A program made the translations under genes and the position numbers. The notes beneath the pieces were generated by a model. It did no database searches, had not been told where the DNA came from, and saw nothing but the letters and a program-made list of their open reading frames with translations. Below are positions 1 through 6,184 of a stretch of 17,977 nucleotides of DNA, piece after piece (within the stretch, counting starts at the first letter, position 1; each line of letters opens with the position of its first letter). Source of the stretch: DASRRB01 sp036732755 (GTDB lineage: Bacteria; Planctomycetota; B15-G4; SIAN01); NCBI GenBank assembly GCA_036732755.1, contig DAINBU010000104.1, positions 1 to 17,977 of the forward strand, written 5' to 3'.

Positions 1-1541
1 CGGCGCCGGCGCTGCGCTGCAGCCCGGTCGCGGTCGCGAGCGCGGCGGCGACCGTTTTTTCGGCGCTCGCGCGGTCGCTGCGATAGAGGTGGCAGCGCGC
101 CGCGACGAGGCGCGCCTCGACCAGTAGGAGCTGGTTGATTGGGAGGCGCCGTTGCTCGAGCACGGTAAGGCGCAAAATGATCAGCGCGAGCGCCGCTTCG
201 GGGTCGCCGCGGTCGGTCAGGAGCGCTTCTGCGGCGCGCGTGAAGACCCAGCTCGCGACGCGCTCGTCGTCCCCGCTCTCCGCGTCGTCGTCGGGCCCCT
301 TCGCGGCGAGCAGGCCGTTGCGCGCGCGGGCGTGCGAGTGCTCGATCGCCTCGACGAGGGCCAGCGCGGCGGCGAGCCACGCCTCGGCGCGCCGGGCGCG
401 GCCCGCCGGCTCGCGCGCCCACGCCGGGCCGAACGGCCCGAAGAACGCCTCGTCGACGAAGCAGCGGTCGATCACGACCGGCGCCGCCGTGAGCGCCTCG
501 ACCAGGGGCTCGACCGCCGCCTTCGTGTCGCCGGCCTCGACCCACGACGCGACCAGCGCGCCGCGCAGCGCGAGGACGGCGAGCGCGTCCTCCTGCGCGA
601 GCGGCGGCCGCGGCAGCGCGCGCGCCGCCGCCGCGGCGGTCGCGGCGACGCCGCGGCTCGCGTCGCCGAGCCACGCGCTCCACGCCAGCGCGAGGTGCGC
701 CTGGCCGAGCGCCTCGATCGCCGCCGTCGCGTTCGCCCCCGAGTTCGCGCGCGCCACTACCTCGAGCAGCCCTTGCGCGCGCGCGCGGTCGCCCGACTCG
801 ATCGAGGCGGCGCAGGCGTCGAGCGCGAGCGACGGGAGCTCGGGGTGGCGGGCGAAGAGCTCGCGCTCGACGTCGGCGACCTCCGCGGCGCGCCCGCCGG
901 TCCGGCCGCGCGCGAGGGCGGAGTCGTAGGCGAAGCGCGCCGCCGCGACGACGTCCGCCTCGGGGCGGAGCTGGTCGGCGAACAGCTCCGCGAGCCCCTC
1001 GACCTCCTCGAGCGAGGCGAGGAGGTTGTCCGCGGCGGCGAGCAGCTCGACCGGGCCGCGTCCGGCGCGCGCGCGCGCGGCGACGGAGCGCAGCGCCATG
1101 CGCGCCGCGGCGGGCGGCGCCTTCCCGATCCACTCGAGGAGCGCCTCGTCGACGATCCCTCCGCCGCCCGTCTCGGCGGCGAGCGCCGGCAGCCAGGCGG
1201 CGGGCGTCGGCCGCGGCAGCCGCCGGATCAGCTCGAGCGCGAGCCCCGGCCGAGCCACCACCGCCGCCAGCTCGGGAGGTCCCTCCGCCGGCGCGAGCAG
1301 CGCCGCGGCGACCGCTTCGGTCGCGCTCGCGCGGCCCGCCGCGACGAGCTCCCGGAGCTCGCGGACGGCGGCGGCGGGGTCGCCCACGTAGCGGGCGGCG
1401 ACGTCGTCGACGCGGTCGTGCTCGCCCGCCGATCGCAGCGGGGCGGCGCGGGCCGGTGGCGTCGCCAGCGCACCGACGAGCCCGGCGAGCGCGAGCGCGG
1501 CGGCCCGGGACGGGGCGCGTCTGGCCGCGGCAAAAATCCAT
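1..1541 (-). CDS. Exported helical-repeat protein of unknown function, C-terminus beyond the left edge; start disrupted
   Basis: I recognise no family. The minus-strand frame whose codons begin at 1531, 1528 and so on is open to the window edge (about 510 codons, no stop). It has realistic composition, rich in Ala, Leu, Glu, Asp and Arg. The first residues form a good signal peptide: a basic stretch (RRAPSR), a hydrophobic core (ALALAGLVGALA) and an Ala-X-Ala-like site (PARA), so export is likely. The rest consists of amphipathic Ala/Leu-rich helices resembling TPR or other alpha-solenoid repeats, with no catalytic motif seen. The start is odd. The nearest ATG (1541-1539) is in another frame, and the coding frame has no ATG, GTG or TTG before the signal peptide, only ATT at 1537. 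One base fewer in the T5 run (A5 at 1532-1536 on +) would join ATG to the signal peptide as MDFAAARRAP. In-frame GTG (1387) or ATG (1099) would lose the signal peptide. No Shine-Dalgarno is visible. Strand and frame are fairly sure; the function is unknown. Confidence 0.72.
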   Translation of the reverse strand, partial: MDFCRGQTRPVPGRRARARRARRCAGDATGPRRPAAIGGRARPRRRRRRPLRGRPRRRRPRAPGARRGGPRERDRSGRRGAARAGGGTSRAGGGGGSAGARARADPAAAAADARRLAAGARRRDGRRRDRRRGAPRVDREGAARRGAHGAALRRRARARRTRPGRAARRRGQPPRLARGGRGARGAVRRPAPPRGGRRRGGALRLRLRPRARPDRRARRGGRRRRARALRPPPRAPVARARRLRRLDRVGRPRARARAARGSGARELGGERDGGDRGARPGAPRAGVERVARRREPRRRRDRRGGGARAAAAAARAGGRARRPRAARRAGRVVGRGRRHEGGGRAPGRGAHGGAGRDRPLLRRRGVLRAVRPGVGARAGGPRPARRGVARRRAGPRRGDRALARPRAQRPARREGARRRRGERGRRARRELGLHARRRSAPDRPRRPRSGARADHFAPYRARATAPPNQPAPTGRGAPRRGALPPLSQRPRERRKNGRRRARDRDRAAAQRRR

Positions 1542-1558
1542 AGGAAGGGGCGCCGCGG

Positions 1559-1588
1559 TTGACTCCGGCGATTGGCGCGCGTTACGAT
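1559..1588 (+). promoter_or_regulatory. Sigma70-like promoter for nusA
   Basis: TTGACT (1559-1564) matches the -35 consensus at 5 of 6 positions. TACGAT (1583-1588) matches the -10 consensus at 4 of 6 after an 18-base spacer. Transcription would begin near 1595, giving a nusA leader of about 240 nt. It lies in the divergent gap, just upstream of the start of the leftward gene. The match stands out in such GC-rich DNA but rests on sequence alone. Confidence 0.55.
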
Positions 1589-1614
1589 CCCCCGGCTTTT
1601 CTCCGGCGCCGCGC

Positions 1615-1642
1615 AAAGAGGTGGGCCCTGCCCACTTCTTTT
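1615..1642 (+). terminator. Intrinsic-terminator-like hairpin in the nusA leader (candidate attenuator)
   Basis: AAAGAGGTGGGC (1615-1626) pairs with GCCCACTTCTTT (1630-1641) around the loop CCT. This makes a 12-bp stem with one G-T wobble. The GC-rich upper part (GTGGGC/GCCCAC) is followed by the T-rich tract TTCTTTT (1636-1642), the layout of a Rho-independent terminator. No rightward gene lies upstream, so the hairpin would sit about 20 nt into the nusA transcript. NusA itself stimulates pausing and intrinsic termination, so autogenous attenuation is a natural reading. The A-tract on the left arm could give weaker termination in the reverse direction too. Confidence 0.6.
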
Positions 1643-1650
1643 CGTCTCCG

Positions 1651-1671
1651 GCTCGAACGTCTGGTTCGAGC
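1651..1671 (+). other. Perfect 8-bp stem-loop in the nusA leader
   Basis: GCTCGAAC (1651-1658) and GTTCGAGC (1664-1671) are exact reverse complements separated by GTCTG. The hairpin follows the terminator-like hairpin by 8 bases. It may be a structural element of the leader RNA or a protein-binding inverted repeat; I see no known riboswitch or binding-site consensus. Confidence 0.5.
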
Positions 1672-1714
1672 GGGGTCGAGCGGCGCTTTGGCCATTGGAT
1701 CGGACTTCAACGTT

Positions 1715-1726
1715 GGTGTCGACACC
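1715..1726. other. 12-base perfect palindrome in the nusA leader
   Basis: GGTGTCGACACC is perfectly self-complementary. As DNA it could be a dimeric operator; as RNA it could form a 4-bp stem with a UCGA loop. Chance palindromes of this size are not rare, and no partner site was seen. Confidence 0.3.
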
Positions 1727-1782
1727 TCTGGCGCCGCGCGGGACCGCTCCGGGTTCCGCGCCGAAGGAGAAGAGCCGCGCGC

Positions 1783-1796
1783 CGGCCTTCGGGCCG
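1783..1796 (+). other. UUCG-tetraloop hairpin in the nusA leader
   Basis: CGGCC (1783-1787), TTCG (1788-1791) and GGCCG (1792-1796) form a 5-bp stem closed by a C(UUCG)G tetraloop, one of the most stable RNA hairpin caps. It ends 36 bases before the nusA start codon. Confidence 0.5.
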
Positions 1797-1818
1797 CCGG
1801 CCGCGGCGGAGGAGGCCC

Positions 1819-1832
1819 GAGGGAGTCCCTTC
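1819..1832 (+). promoter_or_regulatory. nusA ribosome binding site that can fold into a small hairpin
   Basis: GGGAG (1821-1825) lies 7 bases before the ATG at 1833 and is the Shine-Dalgarno that fixes the nusA start. The same bases can pair: GAGGG (1819-1823) with CCTTC (1828-1832) around the loop AGTC, including one G-T pair. The stem ends at the start codon, so the site may be partly hidden, which would allow translational control. Confidence 0.5.
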
Positions 1833-3050
1833 ATGGATGGCGCAGAAATCCTCCGGATCATCGACGCCCTCCATCGCGAGAAGGACATCGACAAGGAATA
1901 CCTTTTCACCTCGATCGAGTTCGCGCTCGCCTCCGCGGCGAAGAAGAAGTTCGAGGCCGGGGACGAGCTCGTGGTCCACATCGATCGCAAGACCGGGAAG
2001 GTCGACGCGTTCATCGGCGACAAGCCGGTGGTCCTGGGCGACCTCGGGCGCATCGGCGCCCAGGTCGCCAAGCAGGTGATGATCCAGCGCAACCGCGAGG
2101 CCGAGCAGGACGTCGTCCTGGCCCAGTACGACGACCGGCGCGGCCAGATCGTCACCGGCATCGTGCAGCGCATCGACATGGGCAACCTGATCGTCAACCT
2201 CGGCAAGTGCGAGGGGATCCTGCCGCGCTCCGAGTCGGTGCGCGGCGAGTCCTATTCGGTCGGCGACCGCATCAAGGTCCTCGTCACCGAGGTGAAGAAG
2301 GTCGGGCTGCGCGTCCGCATCATCTGCTCGCGCACCCACCCCGACCTGGTGCGCCGCCTCTTCGAGATCGAGGTGCCCGAGATCGCCGACGGCGTGATCG
2401 AGATCAAGCGCGTCGCGCGCGAGCCGGGCTACCGCACCAAGATCGCGGTCGCCTCGGCCGACATGCGCGTCGACTGCATCGGCGCCTGCGTCGGCATCCG
2501 CGGCACGCGCATCAAGTCGATCACCGAGGAGCTGAACGGCGAGAAGATCGACATCATCCGGTGGAACGAGTCGGTCGAGGCGCTGATCATCAACGCGCTG
2601 CGGCCGGCCGAGATCACCGACATCAAGCTCGATCCCGCCCGGAACACCGCGACCGTGAACGTGACCGAGGACCAGCTCTCGCTGGCGATCGGCCGCCGCG
2701 GGCAGAACGTCCGCCTCGCCTCGAAGCTCACGGGGTGGGAGATCAACCTCCAGCCGATCCGGGCCGACGGGACGCCGATCCCGCCGGAGGAGCTCGTCCG
2801 GGCGGGCGCGCCCGCGGCTGCAGCTGCAGCCGGCCCCGCGCCGGCTGCCGCGGCTGCGGCCGGTGCGCCTGCGCCTGCGGCTGCCACGGCTGCCACGACT
2901 GCGACGGGCGCGGCTGCGGCCGACGCGGCTGCGCCTGACGCGGGCGGCGGCGCGCCGCCGGCCGCCGAGAGCGCGGCGCCGCCGGCTCCCGCGCCCGAGA
3001 CCGAGACGGGCGGAGCCGACCGGTCGGGAGACGCTGCGGCATCGGGCTGA
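1833..3050 (+). CDS. nusA: Transcription termination/antitermination factor NusA
   Basis: NusA (405 aa) binds RNA polymerase and nascent RNA, promoting pausing, intrinsic termination and antitermination in the cytoplasm. Visible domains are the N-terminal RNAP-binding domain (about 1-100), an S1 domain (about 100-170, with the CEGILPRSE segment), and two KH domains (about 190-305) containing VAREPGYRTKIAV, GACVGIRG and the signature DQLSLAIGRRGQNVRLA, followed by the conserved GW (301-302). The KH1 segment DCIGACVG resembles the planctomycete form. After residue 325 there are about 80 Ala/Pro/Gly-rich residues in place of any acidic repeats. The ATG at 1833 is chosen because it has a Shine-Dalgarno at 7 bases and begins the conserved N-terminus (MDGAEILRIIDALHREK). 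The frame is open upstream, but that part does not look coding. No rimP lies upstream, although rimP often precedes nusA. infB follows after 72 bases, probably in the same operon. Confidence 0.97.
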   Translation: MDGAEILRIIDALHREKDIDKEYLFTSIEFALASAAKKKFEAGDELVVHIDRKTGKVDAFIGDKPVVLGDLGRIGAQVAKQVMIQRNREAEQDVVLAQYDDRRGQIVTGIVQRIDMGNLIVNLGKCEGILPRSESVRGESYSVGDRIKVLVTEVKKVGLRVRIICSRTHPDLVRRLFEIEVPEIADGVIEIKRVAREPGYRTKIAVASADMRVDCIGACVGIRGTRIKSITEELNGEKIDIIRWNESVEALIINALRPAEITDIKLDPARNTATVNVTEDQLSLAIGRRGQNVRLASKLTGWEINLQPIRADGTPIPPEELVRAGAPAAAAAAGPAPAAAAAAGAPAPAAATAATTATGAAAADAAAPDAGGGAPPAAESAAPPAPAPETETGGADRSGDAAASG

Positions 3051-3110
3051 GCCGGTCGTCGCGTCGGTGGTTTCGCCCGTAGTTTCCCAGGTCCGAACGG
3101 ATCGCGTCCC

Positions 3111-3125
3111 AGGAGTCGTCGCTTG
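3111..3125 (+). promoter_or_regulatory. Shine-Dalgarno and TTG start of infB
   Basis: AGGAG (3111-3115) is followed by 7 bases and then TTG (3123-3125). The reading MRLHELAKSM is the expected beginning of the IF2 N-terminal domain, so the rare TTG start is well supported. Confidence 0.75.
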
Positions 3126-5834
3126 CGGCTGCACGAACTTGCGAAATCGATGGAGGCGGAGTCGAAGGAGCTTCTCGCGCTGGCGAAGAAGCTCGGCCTC
3201 CCCGTCAAGAGCCCTTCCTCCAACCTCGAGCCCGGCGAAGTCGGGATCCTCAAGGCTGCGTACAAGTACCGCGACCTGAACGAGGACGAGATCCTCGAGA
3301 AGCTCGAACAGGCCGAGACGCAGAAGGAAGCCGAGAAGAAGACGAGCGAGGCGGCCTCGAAGATCCAGGCCGAGAAGCTCGCGCACGAGCGCGCCGCGCG
3401 CGAGGCGCAGGCGAAGATCGAGGCCGAGGAGGCCGCGAGCGCCGAGGCGGCGACCGACGAGGAAGCGCTGCCCGAAGAGGGCGAGGAGGTCGGCGTCGAG
3501 GAGGAGGCTCCCGCGGAGGAGCCGGCCGGCGAGGAGGTCGTCGAGGCCTCCGCCGGCGAGGCTCCCACGGCCGGCGAGGCCGTCGTCGAGCCGATGGAGA
3601 CGTCCGGAGCGCCGGCCGCGAAGGTGGGCCCGGGCGCAGGCGCCCCCGCGGCCCCGGCCGCTCCGGCCGGCGGCCCCGCCGCCGGTCCGGCCCGCCGCGG
3701 CGCGAAGATCCTCGGACGCATCGAGCTCAACAAGGCCGACGTCGCGAAGTCCGAGGCGACCCACGCGGCGCTCGAGAAGGAGCTGACGCCCGGCGCGGGC
3801 GCCCTCGGTCGCCGCCGCGGCACCGAGGCCGCCGACAAGGAGGCCGAGGCGCAGGCGCAGGCGCGCAAGCGCGCCAAGCAGGCCGCCAAGCCGGTCAAGT
3901 GGCAGGCGGAGGTCGAGGAGTTCGCGCCGGTCTCGGAGAACCAGGTCGCCAAGCCGCGCTTCTGGGAGCGTGGCCCGGCCCGCCGCCAGACGCGCACGAA
4001 GCTCAAGCGCGCCCCGGGTGCGCAGGTCCTGCAGCAGACCAAGACGGTCAGGGTGCAGCTGCCGACGTCGGTGAAGGAGCTCTCGCCGCTGCTCGGGCTG
4101 CGCTCGGGCGAGCTCATCAGCAAGCTGCTCACGCTCAAGGGCGTGGCGATCGGCGTGAGCCAGCAGCTCGACGCCGAGACGGTCCAGCTCCTCGCGCTCG
4201 AGTTCAAGCGCGAGATCGAGATCGCGACCGAGGAGACCGCGGAGACGAAGCTCCTGGAGAAGGAGAAGACGACCGCGGAGAAGACCGTCCCGAAGAAGGA
4301 GGGCGATCCGCGTCCGCCGGTGGTCGTGATCATGGGTCACGTCGACCACGGCAAGACCTCGCTGCTCGACTACATCCGCAAGACCAAGGTCGTCGACACC
4401 GAGCACGGCGGCATCACGCAGCACATGCGCGCCTACCAGGTGACGACGCCCAAGGGCGGCCGCGTCACGTTCCTCGACACGCCGGGTCACCGCGCCTTCA
4501 CCGAGATGCGCAGCCGCGGCGCCAACGTCACCGACATCGTCGTGCTCGTGGTCGCCGCCGACGACGGCGTGATGCCGCAGACCGTCGAGTCGGTCGAGCA
4601 CGCGCGCGCCGCCAATCCCGACATGCCGATCGTGGTCGCGCTGAACAAGATCGACAAGCGCGACGCCAACCCGCTGCGCGCGAAGCAGCAGCTGATGGGG
4701 CTCAACCTGCTGCCCGAGGAGTTCGGCGGCAAGATCGGCGTGGTCGAGTGCTCCGCGACGACCGGCAAGGGCATCGACGACCTGCTCGACCGAATCGACC
4801 TCGAGGCCGAGGTCCACGACCTGCGCGCCGAGAAGAAGGGCCGCGCGCAGGCCTTCGTGATCGAGGCGACCAAGGAGGAGGGCAAGGGCGTCGTAGCGAC
4901 CGTGCTGGTGCGCAGCGGCACGCTCAAGATGCGCGACGCCTTCCTGTGCGGCCGGACGTGGGGCCGCGTCCGCATGATGGAGGACGACGTCGGCAAGCGC
5001 ATCGAGGAGGCGCCGCCGTCGATGCCGGTGCGGCTCTACGGCTTCAAGGGCGAGGTGCCCGAGGCGGGCGACGCGCTGATGGTCGTGGCCGACGAGAAGG
5101 AGGCCGAGCACGTCGCCGGCGAGCGCACGCACGCCGTGCGCGCCGGCCAGGTGGTCGAGCGGCCGAAGGTCACGCTCGAGAACCTCTTCGCCACGCTCGG
5201 CCAGCAGAAGGCGAAGGAGATCCCGGTCATCATCAAGGGCGACGTCTCGGGATCGATCGAGGTCCTGAAGCGCGAGCTCGACGAGCTGAAGCACGTCGAG
5301 GTGAACGTCAAGGTGCTGCGCGCCGCGGTCGGCGCCATCACCGAAGAGGACATCATGCTGGCGAGCACCAGCAGCGCGCTGGTCTTCGGCTTCCACGTCG
5401 TCCCCGACGCGAAGTCGCGTCGCCTGGCGGAGCAGCTCGGCGTCGAGGTCAAGACCTACTACGTGATCTACGAGCTGCTCGACGACCTGAAGAAGTCGAT
5501 GGCCGGCATGCTCAAGCCGGAGGAGTCGGAGAAGATCCTCGGCCACTTCGAGGTGCGCGAGACGTTCAAGGTCAGCAAGGTCGGCACGATCGCCGGCTGC
5601 TTCGTCACCGACGGCCTGGTGAAGCGCAGCGACAAGGTGCGCGTGCTGCGCGACGGCAAGGTGATCTACACGACCGGCATCGAGACGCTGCGCCGCTTCA
5701 AGGACGACGTGAAGGAGGTGAGGGAGGGCTTCGAGTGCGGCGTGAAGCTCGCCAACTTCGACGACGTGAAGAAGGGCGACACGGTCGAGGCGTTCGAGAT
5801 CGTGCACAAGGAGCGCGAGCTCAAGCTGGCGTGA
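3123..5834 (+). CDS. infB: Translation initiation factor IF-2
   Basis: IF-2 (903 aa) is the cytoplasmic GTPase that delivers fMet-tRNA to the 30S subunit and promotes subunit joining. Order of parts: IF2_N domain (about 1-55), a Glu/Ala/Lys-rich coiled-coil stretch followed by an Ala/Pro/Gly linker (about 55-200), a basic linker, a second IF2_N domain (about 311-365), the G domain, then beta-barrel domains II to IV. G motifs are GHVDHGKT (405-412), GGIT (429-432), DTPGH (452-456), NKID (508-511) and SATTGKG. The switch I segment reads GGITQHMRAYQV, with MR where IG is usual. The long, low-complexity N-terminal half is common in high-GC bacteria. It lies 72 bases after nusA and is probably cotranscribed with it. 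It ends convergent with the inverted ylxP gene, 21 bases away. A 1366-codon antisense open frame overlies this region and is treated as an artefact. Confidence 0.98.
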   Translation: MRLHELAKSMEAESKELLALAKKLGLPVKSPSSNLEPGEVGILKAAYKYRDLNEDEILEKLEQAETQKEAEKKTSEAASKIQAEKLAHERAAREAQAKIEAEEAASAEAATDEEALPEEGEEVGVEEEAPAEEPAGEEVVEASAGEAPTAGEAVVEPMETSGAPAAKVGPGAGAPAAPAAPAGGPAAGPARRGAKILGRIELNKADVAKSEATHAALEKELTPGAGALGRRRGTEAADKEAEAQAQARKRAKQAAKPVKWQAEVEEFAPVSENQVAKPRFWERGPARRQTRTKLKRAPGAQVLQQTKTVRVQLPTSVKELSPLLGLRSGELISKLLTLKGVAIGVSQQLDAETVQLLALEFKREIEIATEETAETKLLEKEKTTAEKTVPKKEGDPRPPVVVIMGHVDHGKTSLLDYIRKTKVVDTEHGGITQHMRAYQVTTPKGGRVTFLDTPGHRAFTEMRSRGANVTDIVVLVVAADDGVMPQTVESVEHARAANPDMPIVVALNKIDKRDANPLRAKQQLMGLNLLPEEFGGKIGVVECSATTGKGIDDLLDRIDLEAEVHDLRAEKKGRAQAFVIEATKEEGKGVVATVLVRSGTLKMRDAFLCGRTWGRVRMMEDDVGKRIEEAPPSMPVRLYGFKGEVPEAGDALMVVADEKEAEHVAGERTHAVRAGQVVERPKVTLENLFATLGQQKAKEIPVIIKGDVSGSIEVLKRELDELKHVEVNVKVLRAAVGAITEEDIMLASTSSALVFGFHVVPDAKSRRLAEQLGVEVKTYYVIYELLDDLKKSMAGMLKPEESEKILGHFEVRETFKVSKVGTIAGCFVTDGLVKRSDKVRVLRDGKVIYTTGIETLRRFKDDVKEVREGFECGVKLANFDDVKKGDTVEAFEIVHKERELKLA

Positions 5835-5837
5835 CGG

Positions 5838-5854
5838 CGCGCCGCGGCGGCGCG
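5838..5854. terminator. Inverted repeat between the convergent infB and ylxP stops
   Basis: CGCGCCG (5838-5844), loop CGG, CGGCGCG (5848-5854) is a perfect 7-bp stem filling the 21-base gap between two convergent stop codons. No T-tract follows on either strand, so it is not a textbook terminator. It could still act as a bidirectional or weak one. Such GC palindromes also arise by chance at this base composition. Confidence 0.35.
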
Positions 5855-5855
5855 G

Positions 5856-6140
5856 TCACAGCAGGTCGATCTGGTGGTCGACCAGCTCGGCGGTCGGATG
5901 GACGCGGAGCTGCTTCACGATCGCGTCGAGGACCTCGCGCACGCGGGCCGATTCGTTGGCGCAGGTGACGACGCCGAGCGTCGCCTTCTGCCAGACGTCC
6001 TGGTCGTCGACCTCGGCGACGGCGACGTTGAAGCGCGCGCGCAGCTTGTCCTTGACCGAGCGGAGCACCTGCCGCTTCTCCTTCAGCGACCGGCTGCCGC
6101 GGATGAGCAGCGTGAATTGCAGGATCCCGACTTCCATCAT
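5856..6140 (-). CDS. ylxP: YlxP family protein (DUF503)
   Basis: This small cytoplasmic protein (94 aa, usual length for DUF503) belongs to a family found beside infB and rbfA in many bacteria and linked to ribosome assembly; its biochemistry is poorly defined. Diagnostic segments are GILQFTLLIRGSRSLKEKRQ, followed by LRSVKDKLRARFNVAVAEVD and DVWQKATLGVVTCAN. The start is taken at the first of two adjacent ATGs (6140 or 6137), because the family begins close to MxVGxLQ. A GTG at 6170 would add ten atypical residues, and no clear Shine-Dalgarno decides. The gene is on the minus strand between infB and rbfA, whereas the usual arrangement is co-oriented. It is convergent with infB and divergent from rbfA (41-base gap), so it needs its own promoter, which I could not identify. 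Confidence 0.9.
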   Translation of the reverse strand: MMEVGILQFTLLIRGSRSLKEKRQVLRSVKDKLRARFNVAVAEVDDQDVWQKATLGVVTCANESARVREVLDAIVKQLRVHPTAELVDHQIDLL

Positions 6141-6171
6141 CGCCGCGGGATGGTAGCGGGGCGCACGCACC

Positions 6172-6184
6172 GGAGACGGGAATG
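6172..6184 (+). promoter_or_regulatory. rbfA ribosome binding site
   Basis: GGAG (6172-6175) is followed by 6 bases and the ATG at 6182, which fixes the rbfA start inside the short divergent gap shared with ylxP. Confidence 0.6.

Noticed and set aside
152..1543. A 463-codon + strand open frame rich in Arg
   Set aside because: Arg-rich composition typical of an antisense shadow; the minus-strand frame has a signal peptide and balanced helical sequence.
1661..1680. tRNA-like T-loop (GGTTCGAGC) in the nusA leader
   Set aside because: The flanks do not form a T-arm stem and no acceptor or anticodon stem can be drawn; the bases are better explained by the perfect hairpin at 1651-1671.
1572..1832. 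NusA with an 87-residue N-terminal extension
   Set aside because: The frame is open, but the sequence is not protein-like, spans the terminator hairpin, and the ATG at 1833 has a Shine-Dalgarno and the conserved N-terminus.
1707..5807. A 1366-codon open frame on the minus strand antisense to nusA and infB
   Set aside because: It mirrors the real codons: high third-position GC removes stops in the antisense frame. Its protein is a low-complexity Leu/Asp/Arg/Ala mix without domains, while the + strand holds two certain genes.
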